Origin: JAGVPT01 sp035505655
Lineage (GTDB): Bacteria; Bacteroidota; Ignavibacteria; UBA10030; UBA8401
Length of the DNA stretch: 64,000 nt
Assembly (NCBI GenBank): GCA_035505655.1
Contig: DATJQP010000133.1
Span: 7,310-71,309 of the forward strand
Direction: 5' to 3'
The notes under the pieces are model-generated. The model saw only the letters and a program-made list of their open reading frames with translations. It searched no databases and was not told where the DNA came from. Both the position numbers and the translations under genes were made by a program. Below, one piece after another: positions 51,800 to 60,866 of the stretch. The number at the start of each line of letters is the position of its first letter. The stretch's first letter is position 1.

Positions 51800-53797
51800 T
51801 TACTTGAGGTGGAAGAGATCTCCCGCTTCCACTTCTTGCTGCTCCTTCCCCGGCGCCTGCACCATCAGCTTCAGGCCGCTCGGCCCACCCGCCTGGAAAA
51901 AGCCAGCCTCCACCTCGTGAAATCCCTTTTTGAGAAAGACTGACCCGCTCACCTCAATCATCGAATGCCGGCCGTCGTTGACGACGACTTCTTCCCCGTC
52001 GACCGCCAGGCGGGAACCGTCGTCGGAGATGAGAGTGAATTGGTAGATGCCGTCGGCATCAGCCTTGTAGTAACCGACAAAGTCGAGGCCGAAGTTGACA
52101 TCCGCCGTCCCCTTCGGAATACCGATTCCCTCGGTGACGCCGGTGCGAAGAGGCGTCATCTCCGAGAAATCCGGAAGTCTTCTCCAATCTCCCTCAAAAT
52201 ACGAATACCGAAGCCCCGGAGAGAGTTTTTTCATGTCGATACGGGGGGTTTCAATTTCCGACTTCCCCCTCAATTCGAGAGCCACGACCGAATGCGCAGG
52301 AACAGAGACATCAACGGCGTGATCGCTGACGGTAAAGCCGTCGAACGCCCCCGGCTCGATGTCGTTCGGCCGGTCAAACGTATTGTGGGCGCTGAGATGC
52401 TCCGACGTAAGTATTCTACCGGAGGCCGATTCCACCTTATATGATTTGAGCAGACAGGCGAGGTGCTTGACCGAGCGCGCGTTGAGGTTGCAGAGCGTGA
52501 TGTGAACCTTCCCCTCCTTGTCGATCGATGAGGATGCGCTGAGAGAGGGGATGGTCCCCGTCTCAGTCGCAATGCTGTCCGTTCGCAAGGTCGCGGGGAT
52601 GAGGATCGCATCCTGATGCTCCTTGTACATTTCGAAGACGTGATACGTCGGAGTCAGGACCATCGAATCGTCGCTCGTGAGGATCACCGATTGAAGGACG
52701 TTGATCGCCTGTGCCACGGCCGCCATCTTCACTCGCGTGCAATGGTTGTTGAAGATGTTGAGGTTGATCCCGGCGATGAGCGCGTCCCTAAGTGTATTCT
52801 GCTGATAGAGAAACGAGGGGTTCGTGCCCGGCTCGACGGCGTACCATGCCCCCCACTCGTCGACGACGAGCGCAACGCTCTTACCGGGGTCGTATTTGTC
52901 CATGATCGCCGAGTTTTTCGACACGAGATCTTCCATGGCGAGCGTCTTTACCATCGCATCGTACCAGCTCTTTTCCGTGACGTCGGTGGCGTGTTGATCG
53001 TTTAGCCATGTGTAGTAGTGGAGCGAGAGCCCCCAGATGGAATTTCCGAGCGCCTTCATGACCACTTCCGTCCAGTGGTAATCGTCTCCCCCCGGGCCGA
53101 CCGCGATCTTGTTGACGCGGCGCGTGCCGTAATCCTTCATGAACGTTCCGTACTGGAGGGCAAGGTCCGCATAATGTTCGGGCCGCATATTCCCACCGCA
53201 TCCCCATGCCTCATTCCCGATCCCCCAGAACGCCACCCCCCATGGATCCTTGCGCCCGTTTTTCTCCCTCAGCTCCGTCATCGGACTGCGGGCATCGGAG
53301 TTGACGTACTCCACCCACTCGGAGAGTTCGCGGACCGAGCCGCTCCCGACGTTCCCGCTGATGTATGGCTGGCATCCGATCTGCTCGCAGAGGTCGAGAA
53401 ACTCGTGTGTTCCAAAGCTGTTGTCTTCAACGACTCCTCCCCAGCTTGTGTTGATGATTGCGGGTCGTGAAGATCGCGGACCGATCCCGTCCCTCCAGTG
53501 ATACGTGTCGGCGAAGCATCCGCCCGGCCAGCGAAGCACGGGAGCCTTGATCTTTCTCATCGCCTCGACGACGTCCTTCCTGATGCCCCGGACGTTCGGG
53601 ACTTTGGAACTTTCACCCACCCAAAAGCCTCCGTAGATGCTGTGCCCGAGGTGCTCCGCAAAGTGTCCGTAGATGTTCCGGCTGATGACGTGCCTCGCCT
53701 TCGCGAGATCGAGCGTAAGCGTGTCGTTGAATTCCTGTGCCGCGCTGATCGTGAAGACGAGAAGAAGAAGTGCCAGGAATGAGGATGTCGTTTTCAT
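51800..53797 (-). CDS. Secreted alpha-L-arabinofuranosidase (GH51) with C-terminal PA14 domain
   Basis: An ATG at 53795-53797 is chosen for the signal peptide (MKTTSSFLALLLLVF, ending SAAQ) and GGAG upstream. The 665-residue protein has a GH51 barrel with acid/base Glu196 in GIGNEAWG and nucleophile Glu314 in VVDEWGAWY, then the C-terminal beta domain. From about 530 it carries a PA14-like domain (FVGYYKADADGIYQFTLISDDGSRL, GFHEVEAGFFQAGG). It releases terminal arabinofuranose from plant-type polysaccharides; PA14 may bind carbohydrate. The secreted form indicates use of external glycans. Confidence 0.93.
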   Translation of the reverse strand: MKTTSSFLALLLLVFTISAAQEFNDTLTLDLAKARHVISRNIYGHFAEHLGHSIYGGFWVGESSKVPNVRGIRKDVVEAMRKIKAPVLRWPGGCFADTYHWRDGIGPRSSRPAIINTSWGGVVEDNSFGTHEFLDLCEQIGCQPYISGNVGSGSVRELSEWVEYVNSDARSPMTELREKNGRKDPWGVAFWGIGNEAWGCGGNMRPEHYADLALQYGTFMKDYGTRRVNKIAVGPGGDDYHWTEVVMKALGNSIWGLSLHYYTWLNDQHATDVTEKSWYDAMVKTLAMEDLVSKNSAIMDKYDPGKSVALVVDEWGAWYAVEPGTNPSFLYQQNTLRDALIAGINLNIFNNHCTRVKMAAVAQAINVLQSVILTSDDSMVLTPTYHVFEMYKEHQDAILIPATLRTDSIATETGTIPSLSASSSIDKEGKVHITLCNLNARSVKHLACLLKSYKVESASGRILTSEHLSAHNTFDRPNDIEPGAFDGFTVSDHAVDVSVPAHSVVALELRGKSEIETPRIDMKKLSPGLRYSYFEGDWRRLPDFSEMTPLRTGVTEGIGIPKGTADVNFGLDFVGYYKADADGIYQFTLISDDGSRLAVDGEEVVVNDGRHSMIEVSGSVFLKKGFHEVEAGFFQAGGPSGLKLMVQAPGKEQQEVEAGDLFHLK

Positions 53798-53841
53798 TCG
53801 GATACTCCGCTGCCGATAATGGTTGAAAGAGAAGAGGGCGT

Positions 53842-54519
53842 TCAATGCGGCCGGCGATTCCTGCGGGCAAGCTCGGCAATGTCGAGGTTTTCGACAAACT
53901 GTGTCGTGTACCCGTCCAGCGTCACCTGAATCATTGCAAGGCCGAGGTCGCGGAGGGTGCAGACATACGCCCTGGCGAGGTAGTGCAGGACGGGGTATAA
54001 CATGCCGAGGACTCCCGCGAAACGATATGCGTTCCTGAGTCCCTTCGTCGGCTTGATAAAACCTGGCCGGAACGCGAAGACGGACTTAAAGGGGAGGCGC
54101 ATGAGGTCATTCTCTGTCTTCCCTTTCACCCTGGCCCACATCCGGTTCCCGCGTTCGGTGCTGTCGGTTCCGGCTCCCGAGACATAACAAAACGTCATCC
54201 CGGGATTTTTTGCCGAGAGAACACGGGCGACATGCATCGTCAGGTCGTAGGTCAGGCGGGTGTACTCAGGCTCGGTCTTTCCGATGGAGGTAACGCCGAG
54301 GCAGAAGTAGCAGGCATTGTACCCGACAAGGTTTTCCTCGATCGGTGCGATATCCAGCATGTCCGGATGAAGAACCTCCTTCATTTTTGGATGCGTCACA
54401 CCGCAGGATCTTCGGCCGACGACGAGCACTGATTCGACGTCCGGGTGTAGAAGCACCTCGTGGAGGACCCCCTCCCCCACCATTCCGGTCGCCCCGAATA
54501 TGATCGCGTTGATCTTCAT
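53842..54519 (-). CDS. Short-chain NAD(P)H-binding protein (HTATIP2-like)
   Basis: A start at 54517-54519 (MKINAIIFGATG) fits the fold; ten further codons upstream add no signal. The 225-residue protein has an N-terminal Rossmann motif FGATGMVGEG, a mid strand FCYVSGAGTDS in which the catalytic Tyr/Lys of true dehydrogenases is not clearly kept, and a C-terminal helical part. The pattern FRPGFIKP resembles NAD-dependent epimerase-like and HTATIP2-type proteins. It lies 10 bp after the aldo/keto reductase gene, so the two are co-transcribed. Confidence 0.75.
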   Translation of the reverse strand: MKINAIIFGATGMVGEGVLHEVLLHPDVESVLVVGRRSCGVTHPKMKEVLHPDMLDIAPIEENLVGYNACYFCLGVTSIGKTEPEYTRLTYDLTMHVARVLSAKNPGMTFCYVSGAGTDSTERGNRMWARVKGKTENDLMRLPFKSVFAFRPGFIKPTKGLRNAYRFAGVLGMLYPVLHYLARAYVCTLRDLGLAMIQVTLDGYTTQFVENLDIAELARRNRRPH

Positions 54520-54529
54520 CAGTTCCTTC

Positions 54530-55519
54530 CTATTTTTCGCTGTCAAGCGTTGCCATCATCTGCGGAGCGTACCGCTCTCCGGCGACCGAGCCCAGGGGAA
54601 CCAGGCGCTCGAGTTCCGCCGCCTCATCCTGCGTGAGAGTCGCGTTAAAGGCCCCGAGCGATTCCTGAAGACGCTCACGTGTGCGTGCACCGACAAGGGG
54701 GACGATCTCAATTCCGCGGGAAAGAACCCAGGCAATAGCAAGCTGCGCGACGGTTACGCCTTTTTTGGCCGCCACCGACTTCACCGCCTCGACAAGCGCA
54801 AGATTCCGGTCGACATTGCCGGCGGCGAAACGGGGAGCAAACTTCCGGATGTCGCCGGCGGCGAAATTCCGTCCCGCGCCCCAGTGACCGCTCAGAAGTC
54901 CGCGCACGAGAACGCCGTAAGCCGTGACACCGATTCCGAGCTCGCGACAGACAGGAAGGATCTTCTTTTCAATCCCCCGATAAAAAAGAGAATATTCGAT
55001 CTGAAGGTCACAGAGAGGATGGATCGAGTTCGCACGCCGAATGGTCTCCGCTCCCGCCTCCGAGAGCCCGATGTGGCGGACGTAACCCGCTTTCACCATC
55101 TCACCGATCCCCCCCACCGTCTCCTCGATGGGAACATTGGGATCGACCCGACCGAGCCTGTAAATGTCGATGTAGTCCGTGCCGAGCCGCCGCAAGGTGT
55201 GAGAAAGAAAATTCTTCACTGCAATGGGACGGCCATCGTATCCGAGCCAGTTCCCGGCCGGATCCCGGAGAGCTCCGAACTTGACGCTGATCTGTACGCC
55301 CGATCTGTCGCGGTCCTTCAACGCCTCTCCGATCAGCATCTCGTTGTGTCCCATCCCATAATAATCGCCGGTGTCGAGGAGCGTGATCCCGGCGTCGAGC
55401 GCGGCGTGGATCGTTGAGATGCTCTCCGATCTGTCGGCAGGTCCGTAGAAATCTGACATCCCCATGCATCCCAGTCCGATGTCGGAAACCATTGGTCCCG
55501 ATCTTCCCAATCGCTTCAT
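54530..55519 (-). CDS. Aldo/keto reductase lacking the usual catalytic His
   Basis: A 329-residue enzyme of the AKR fold (residues 1-300). Catalytic Asp49 (LLDTGDYY), Tyr54 and Lys80 (ISVKFG) are present. The segment that normally reads Q-H-R is R-L-G-R at about 121-124, so the His of the Asp-Tyr-Lys-His tetrad is a Gly here. NADPH-binding elements near the C-terminus (IEIVPLVGARTRERLQESL) are intact. Other AKRs with the same change exist, so it may be an active variant or have shifted specificity. It is cotranscribed with the oxidoreductase 10 bp downstream. Confidence 0.88.
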   Translation of the reverse strand: MKRLGRSGPMVSDIGLGCMGMSDFYGPADRSESISTIHAALDAGITLLDTGDYYGMGHNEMLIGEALKDRDRSGVQISVKFGALRDPAGNWLGYDGRPIAVKNFLSHTLRRLGTDYIDIYRLGRVDPNVPIEETVGGIGEMVKAGYVRHIGLSEAGAETIRRANSIHPLCDLQIEYSLFYRGIEKKILPVCRELGIGVTAYGVLVRGLLSGHWGAGRNFAAGDIRKFAPRFAAGNVDRNLALVEAVKSVAAKKGVTVAQLAIAWVLSRGIEIVPLVGARTRERLQESLGAFNATLTQDEAAELERLVPLGSVAGERYAPQMMATLDSEK

Positions 55520-55572
55520 TCTTTCGTTCCTTTATTGTGTCGCAATCGTGTTTGTCTCCTCCGAACCACAGG

Positions 55573-56307
55573 CTACGGCTTCCGTCCCCCAAAGAGTGCC
55601 AGCTCGAAAACTCTGAAGAAGCAGTCGACGTCGCGGAATCCGATGTCGCTCAGCCAGCGGCATTGAACCTCGACGGGGGCGAGAATGTTGGCGGCTTTGT
55701 CCTCGCGGTGATAGTACTCATCGGCCACCTTTTCCCTTGTTGTGGATGGGTCCTGCCGGACGTGCAGTCCGTAGAGGGAATCGATAAATTGTTCGTTGAA
55801 GAGCCGCCGGCCGAATTCGCTCGCAGAGAGGACGTGCTCCAGGTTCAGAAAGAGCCCGCCCGGGACGAGAAGATCGAAGATTTCCCGGTAGAGAGTCTTC
55901 TTCCTTTCATCCGGCTGATGGTGAATCGAAAAACCCGAGACGACGAGGTCAAACGGGCCCAGTGCCGAAACCCGGTCGATCCATGATTTATCGCTGTAGT
56001 CGAGCGTGAGGAACTCGAGCATCCCCGGAGCAGTACCGAGTCTCTTCCGTGCTGCCTCGATCATCGTCTCGGAGAAATCCACGAGGACCGCCGCGATCTC
56101 CGGATGAGAATCGCGGACGGCAGCCGCAAGAATGCCATCTCCGCAGCCCAGGTCGAGCATCTTCCTCAGCGGGGCGGCGCAACCATCGACGACGCGGGTG
56201 AGAATCTCGAGTTGTTCGGCGGCGAAAGGGATTGCCCCGCGAATCCCGGTGAGATATTTCGAAGAGAGCTCCTTCGATTTCCAGACTTCGTATCCAGCCT
56301 CGTCCAT
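55573..56307 (-). CDS. SAM-dependent class I methyltransferase
   Basis: A 244-residue protein. The SAM motif I is MLDLGCGDG (50-58), followed by AVLVDFSETMIEAARKRL and the motif IV-like FDLVVSGFSIHH. The rest is a seven-strand sheet with PGGLFLNLEHVL. The acceptor cannot be read from sequence. It stands near the oxidoreductase pair, with 53 bp between, but a shared pathway is unproven. Confidence 0.85.
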   Translation of the reverse strand: MDEAGYEVWKSKELSSKYLTGIRGAIPFAAEQLEILTRVVDGCAAPLRKMLDLGCGDGILAAAVRDSHPEIAAVLVDFSETMIEAARKRLGTAPGMLEFLTLDYSDKSWIDRVSALGPFDLVVSGFSIHHQPDERKKTLYREIFDLLVPGGLFLNLEHVLSASEFGRRLFNEQFIDSLYGLHVRQDPSTTREKVADEYYHREDKAANILAPVEVQCRWLSDIGFRDVDCFFRVFELALFGGRKP

Positions 56308-56385
56308 TCCAGGCCTTTCCTTTTCAGTGGAGTCCCCGCGACTGGAGATACATGGAGACTCAGTCTGACGCGCGAGCCATGTCTC

Positions 56386-58248
56386 TCAATGGGCCGGCTT
56401 CACGAGTCGCTGATGCTCCAGCTCCCTGAGGGACTTGAATATTTCCTGATGTCGTTCGAGGAACTTCATCGTGTCATTCCCGTCGAGCGAGGCGTTTTTC
56501 ATGAGCCTCTGATTCTCCGCGAGTTCGATCTCCAGCGCCCGCTTCTTCATCCGTTTGATTGCCCCGGCGGCAATGTCCCACCTCTGGGTCTCGCTCGGCC
56601 TCGATCCCACCTGCTCCCACCTCGTCCCGAGCTGGTATCGTGAAAAGGAGAGATCCGAAATGAGCTTGCGCATCTCTTCATTTGAAGCCTTCGGAAGAAG
56701 GGCTTTGACATCAACGTCCCCCATCTCGTCGAATTCATCGATGATGAGTCTCACCAGCTCAGCGGCCTTCGGATGCAAAAACTGCTCGGGCTGAACGTGT
56801 GAGAAAATGAATGGGACCATTTCTCTGGGGTCGTCGAGGGCGATTGAGATGAGCTCCTTCTCTTCGGGTGGAATGTCGCGGGGGACTTCCGCGGCACGGC
56901 TGTCACGAACCGGCTCCGCGCCGCCGTGGGTCGGAGCGTTCAGGAACCGCTCCGGCACTTTCTTTGTATACTTTTCCAGCTCGGCGTAGAGTGCCGATTC
57001 ATAAAGTTTGTATTTTTCGGCAACGTCCTTGATGAAGAAGGTCTGGCGAAGGGGATCTTTAATCCTCGCGATGGTCTGGACCAGCGAGCGGACTGCCTCT
57101 GCCTTCCCCTCGGGAGAATCAAACTTCCCTTGCCGGCGGAACTCGTTCGCTCTGAAATCGACAAAACTCACGGCCTTCGTGAGACGCTCCGTGAACGCCT
57201 CTCCGCCGTTCTTCGTCACAAATGAATCGGGATCCTCTCCTTCGGGCAGTTCGGCGACCCGGACGTCGAGATTGTTCTCGAGAATCAATTCGATGCCGCG
57301 AACCATCGCGGACTGACCCGCCGAATCGGCATCATAGACGAAAATGACATTTTTAGTATAGCGGGAGATAAGCTGGATCTGCTCCACCGTGAGGGCGGTT
57401 CCGCTTGAGGCGACGATGTTTTTCGTTCCGCTTTGCGACACCGAGATGAGGTCGGCGTATCCTTCCACAAGCACCACAGCGTCGTGTTCCCGAATTGCCT
57501 CTTTCGCCTGTGACAGGCCGTAGAGGACCTTGCTCTTGTGATAGATCGGGGTCTCCGAGGTGTTGATGTACTTCCCCAGGGTGTCGTCCTCATAAAGCTT
57601 CCGTGCTCCGAAGGCGATCACCCGTCCGGTCGGAGAAAAGATGGGAAACATAGCCCGGCCACGGAAGGCATCGTAGTACCCTCCATCGTCCCTCTTCCTC
57701 GCCAGGCCGACCTTTTCGAGCACATCCGGCTTTATTCCCTCGTCACCTGCGGACTTCACGAGTGAATCCCACCCTCGCGCCGAATACCCGAGGCCGAACT
57801 CTTTGATCGTCTTCTCCGAGAACCCTCTATCGCGGAAGTACCCTAGGGCAAAGTTCCCCTCTTCTGTCGAGAGGTTTTGATGGAATCGCCTGGCCGCGAA
57901 GGTGCATGCCGCGTACATTTTATCCGTCTCGCTGGCCGACTGAGATGCTTCCTCCGTCCTCACGATCTCGATCCCGGCCCTCTCCGCCAGAATCTCAATC
58001 GCCTCCACATACGACGCCTTCTCCCACTCCATGACGAACTTCACGATGTCTCCACCCCGGCTGCAACCAAAACAGTAATACATCCCCTTGTCCGGACTGA
58101 CGTTGAACGAGGGGGTCTTTTCCGAATGAAACGGGCAGAGACCGATGTAGTTCTTCCCGCGTTTCTTCAGCTTCACGTACATGCCGATATACTCGACTAT
58201 ATCGGTCGCGCTGCGAATTTCCAGAATCTTGTCGTCGGGAATTCTCAC
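56386..58248 (-). CDS. dnaG: DNA primase
   Basis: A 620-residue primase beginning with GTG at 58246-58248, without an obvious Shine-Dalgarno site. The zinc-binding domain CPFHSEKT...YYCFGCSRGGD has Cys38, His41, Cys59 and Cys62. The TOPRIM catalytic core has VLVEGYADLISV and FVYDADSAGQSA with the conserved Glu and Asp pair. The C-terminal region (about 440-620) is the helicase-binding domain, of low conservation. It makes RNA primers for replication. The G-rich tract at 58298-58384 lies just upstream. Confidence 0.96.
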   Translation of the reverse strand: MRIPDDKILEIRSATDIVEYIGMYVKLKKRGKNYIGLCPFHSEKTPSFNVSPDKGMYYCFGCSRGGDIVKFVMEWEKASYVEAIEILAERAGIEIVRTEEASQSASETDKMYAACTFAARRFHQNLSTEEGNFALGYFRDRGFSEKTIKEFGLGYSARGWDSLVKSAGDEGIKPDVLEKVGLARKRDDGGYYDAFRGRAMFPIFSPTGRVIAFGARKLYEDDTLGKYINTSETPIYHKSKVLYGLSQAKEAIREHDAVVLVEGYADLISVSQSGTKNIVASSGTALTVEQIQLISRYTKNVIFVYDADSAGQSAMVRGIELILENNLDVRVAELPEGEDPDSFVTKNGGEAFTERLTKAVSFVDFRANEFRRQGKFDSPEGKAEAVRSLVQTIARIKDPLRQTFFIKDVAEKYKLYESALYAELEKYTKKVPERFLNAPTHGGAEPVRDSRAAEVPRDIPPEEKELISIALDDPREMVPFIFSHVQPEQFLHPKAAELVRLIIDEFDEMGDVDVKALLPKASNEEMRKLISDLSFSRYQLGTRWEQVGSRPSETQRWDIAAGAIKRMKKRALEIELAENQRLMKNASLDGNDTMKFLERHQEIFKSLRELEHQRLVKPAH

Positions 58249-58297
58249 GTGAAAAAGGTAGTCAAAAGGGGGTGGAAAAACAATGATTCAGGAATGG

Positions 58298-58384
58298 GCG
58301 GAGGAGGAGGATGGAAGACGGGAGGCGGGAGGCGGAAGAAGGCGGGATGGAGACGGGAGAGGGAAACCGGGAGGAGGCGCTCGA
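58298..58384 (+). repeat. G-rich purine tract upstream of dnaG
   Basis: The plus strand is almost all purine for about 85 bp, with many GG and GGG runs (GGGAGGCGGGAGGCGG is typical). It is not a perfect tandem repeat. Such tracts can form G-quadruplex or triplex DNA. It lies 50-136 bp upstream of the dnaG start on the opposite strand. Confidence 0.55.
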
Positions 58385-58538
58385 TGTGGCCCGCGGTCTA
58401 TTCCAGACAATCCAAGCCCCGCCACGAGTGACCTGTGCATTCGACCGACGTCGGGCCGCACCGAAAATCGGAAAGATAATTTCACATCAGGGGGATATTC
58501 GCGGGGGTAGACGGTGGAAGAGAGATGGCGACTGCCGC

Positions 58539-59120
58539 TCAGTCCGATGATTCGCCCGCCTTCGGTGCCAGCGACGCCTCGAGCCGGGCCTGCTGATACA
58601 AAAGGTAGCTGAGCATGACTCCCCACACGATAGCTCCGAGCGAGATGAGAAGCCCCGAAAAGAAGAAGAGGTTCCCCAGCGGAACTCCCCAGTCGAGCAT
58701 GTCGTGGCTCCCCAGGAATGTTGCCCAATCATGTTTCGAGTGGTGACCTCCGAGAAGAGGGAGGATACGCGTCTCCGCGTCACGTGCATAGATGCTCACG
58801 TCGACAAGGCTTACGCCCGTGAAGAAGAGCGCCACGGGGGCCGCCTCAGATTCCTCCCGCCGGGCAACGAGGTACCAGACGAATGGCACCAGCACCTGCA
58901 TGATCGATCCCCCGAGGATATAGAGATCCTCTCCGAAAAGACGGAAAAAGAAGTGTCCGGCCTCATGGATGTAAAGGATGAAGAGGTGGGTGAGCCACAA
59001 CAGGTTCGGTAGCTGGAACGTGCTCGTCGGTTCGAAAAGGTGAAACGGCAGGAGGACCCAGAGATAGAGAAGGACAGCATAGCCGGCGAGACTGAGAATG
59101 AACTTTTGCCTGGGCAGCAT
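58539..59120 (-). CDS. Multi-pass membrane protein with HEAGH motif
   Basis: A 193-residue protein with at least four hydrophobic segments (about 7-25, 38-50, 65-85, 145-180). The second runs into HEAGH (His52, Glu53, His56), a classic HExxH zinc motif placed at a membrane edge. This resembles M50-type intramembrane proteases, but the second conserved M50 element (N-P-D-G) is not visible. A later Gly-His-His-x-x-H-Asp-Trp segment (about 134-141) might supply ligands. It lies 64 bp after the KamA gene on the same strand, beyond the terminator at 59154. Its operon membership is therefore uncertain. Confidence 0.6.
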   Translation of the reverse strand: MLPRQKFILSLAGYAVLLYLWVLLPFHLFEPTSTFQLPNLLWLTHLFILYIHEAGHFFFRLFGEDLYILGGSIMQVLVPFVWYLVARREESEAAPVALFFTGVSLVDVSIYARDAETRILPLLGGHHSKHDWATFLGSHDMLDWGVPLGNLFFFSGLLISLGAIVWGVMLSYLLYQQARLEASLAPKAGESSD

Positions 59121-59153
59121 GGGCCTTTGATGATACGCAAAGGATCAAAAAAA

Positions 59154-59176
59154 AGTCCCGCAATCTCTGCGGGACT
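59154..59176 (-). terminator. Rho-independent terminator after kamA
   Basis: AGTCCCGCA (59154-59162) and TGCGGGACT (59168-59176) pair over 9 bp around a 5-base loop. On the minus strand the stem is followed by eight T residues. It lies 8 bases beyond the kamA-like stop. Confidence 0.9.
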
Positions 59177-59184
59177 TTCGGTCG

Positions 59185-60342
59185 CTACTCCGTCGTCAGC
59201 TCGGCCCGGGTCGGCTGGTTTTCATAGACCTTCTTCCTGCCGGGTTTCGTTCTTTTCCTCATGAATCTCCGCTCGAGCTGGGCTTCGGGCTTCTTCTCCT
59301 CTTCTTCGACGTCGGGATATTGGTAAATATCGTATTTGAAGTTTCTGAGGATGATGTTGTTGCCGTTTCTTCCCAGAACGTACTGCGGCAGAAGGGGGAT
59401 CTTGCCTCCTCCTCCGGGGGCGTCGATCACGTAATAGGGGATCGCAAGCCCTGAAGTATGTCCTCGGAGTTTGTCCATGATGTCGAGCCCCACGCTCACC
59501 GGCGTACGGAAATGATTGGCACCTTTGGTGATATCGGCCTGGTAGAGGTAATAAGGACGCACCCTCATCGTCAGCAGCTTGCGCATCAGCTCAAGCATGA
59601 CATCCGGATTGTCGTTGACTCCTTTCATCAGCACTGCCTGGTTACCGACCGGTATTCCGGCGTCCGCCAGCATCTCGCACGCCCGTTTGGCTTCCGTGGT
59701 GCATTCCCACGGGTGGTTGAAATGTGTGTTGACGTAAATGGGATGGTACTTTTTGAGCATCTTGCAGAGCTTTGGCGTCACTCTCTGCGGCAACACGCAG
59801 GGCATTTTTGTTCCAAGACGGATGATCTCGACATGGGGGATCGCACGGAGGCCCGAGATGATCTTTTCAAGCATGACGTCCGTCAGCATGAGTGGATCTC
59901 CCCCGGAGAGGATGACGTCCCGGACTTCCGGGTGGGCAGCGATGTAGTCGAGGCCGGTCTGGATGAACTTCATGCTGATCTTGCCGGAATCCCCGACCTT
60001 CCTTTTCCGGGTGCAGAACCGGCAATACATGGAACACTGGCTTGTCGTCAGGAAGAGGACCCGGTCGGGGTAGCGATGTGTGATACTCGGGACCGGACTG
60101 TCGGCCTCCTCATTGAGCGGATCGAGAGGCGCATCGTCTGGGAGGAGCTCCTGAGCGTCCGGTATGCATTGAAGCCAGATCGGGTCGCCCGGATACCGGA
60201 TGAGGCTGAGGTAGTACGGGTTGATGCGGATATGGAAAAGCGAATTGAGCTTCTCCGCAAGGTCTTTGTCGAAGTTGAACCGCTCGACGAGGTCCTTGCC
60301 ACTGTCAACGCTCGCCCTCAGCATTTCCTGCCATAGTTCCAT
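59185..60342 (-). CDS. KamA-type lysine 2,3-aminomutase (radical SAM)
   Basis: A 385-residue protein. The radical SAM cluster is C103-x3-C107-x2-C110 (CSMYCRFC). The PLP-binding Lys lies in APGGGGKIP, and the Asp residues that contact the substrate amine in C. subterminale LAM have equivalents in YQADITKG and VIDAPGG. A full set of catalytic residues therefore points to conversion of L-lysine to beta-lysine. The C-terminal 55 residues are basic and rich in Glu/Lys. It follows the GNAT gene by 20 bp and ends the ATP-grasp operon. Confidence 0.88.
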   Translation of the reverse strand: MELWQEMLRASVDSGKDLVERFNFDKDLAEKLNSLFHIRINPYYLSLIRYPGDPIWLQCIPDAQELLPDDAPLDPLNEEADSPVPSITHRYPDRVLFLTTSQCSMYCRFCTRKRKVGDSGKISMKFIQTGLDYIAAHPEVRDVILSGGDPLMLTDVMLEKIISGLRAIPHVEIIRLGTKMPCVLPQRVTPKLCKMLKKYHPIYVNTHFNHPWECTTEAKRACEMLADAGIPVGNQAVLMKGVNDNPDVMLELMRKLLTMRVRPYYLYQADITKGANHFRTPVSVGLDIMDKLRGHTSGLAIPYYVIDAPGGGGKIPLLPQYVLGRNGNNIILRNFKYDIYQYPDVEEEEKKPEAQLERRFMRKRTKPGRKKVYENQPTRAELTTE

Positions 60343-60362
60343 ACGGAATTGAACCTGTGACG

Positions 60363-60836
60363 TTAGAGAATTTTCCCGTAGATGACGAGGTCATCTCCCG
60401 GTTTGTAATAATCTTTAATGCGCGCGTTTTGAGCAAACCCTTTCTTCTCATAGAACGCGCGGGTCTTGTCGTACTTTGGCGTCGAGGAAGTCTCGGCAAC
60501 GAGGAGTCTCCCTCCTCTCGACCTCAGAAGGCCCTCGACAAACCCGAGAAGTTTCGTCCCGACGCCCCTGGCTTGCTCCGAGGGGGTCACCGCGATCCAG
60601 TAGAGATCGAAAGTCCCCTGCGTAGCGGGGGTCGGACCGAGACACACGTACCCGCTCAACACTCCCCCGTCGTCAACGGAGGAAAATAGTTCGTAATCCT
60701 TCTGGTTCGGGTCGTCGAGGTACACCCCGACAAGTTCCATCGCGACGCCAATCTCTTCTTCACTGAATACATCCGTCTCACGCAACAGACGCTCGATCGG
60801 TTCCCGATCCTCACGACGAAGAGGACGAATGGTCAT
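60363..60836 (-). CDS. GNAT-family N-acetyltransferase
   Basis: A 157-residue single GNAT domain. The acetyl-CoA pyrophosphate loop is SEQARGVGTKLL (about 90-101), followed by RAFYEKKGF, the usual C-terminal Y-E-K-x-G-F motif. It lies 20 bp upstream of the aminomutase and 30 bp after an ATP-grasp ligase gene. Acetylation of beta-lysine or of a product of the ligases is likely. It is shorter than AblB, the beta-lysine acetyltransferase of archaea and Gram-positives. Confidence 0.85.
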   Translation of the reverse strand: MTIRPLRREDREPIERLLRETDVFSEEEIGVAMELVGVYLDDPNQKDYELFSSVDDGGVLSGYVCLGPTPATQGTFDLYWIAVTPSEQARGVGTKLLGFVEGLLRSRGGRLLVAETSSTPKYDKTRAFYEKKGFAQNARIKDYYKPGDDLVIYGKIL

Positions 60837-60866
60837 TGCCTCTCCGGGAGGTGCGGTTCCAGTTAG

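Noticed and set aside
54530..56307. A biosynthetic cluster made of the oxidoreductase pair and the methyltransferase
   Set aside because: The methyltransferase gap of 53 bp and the lack of any shared pathway signal make this too speculative.
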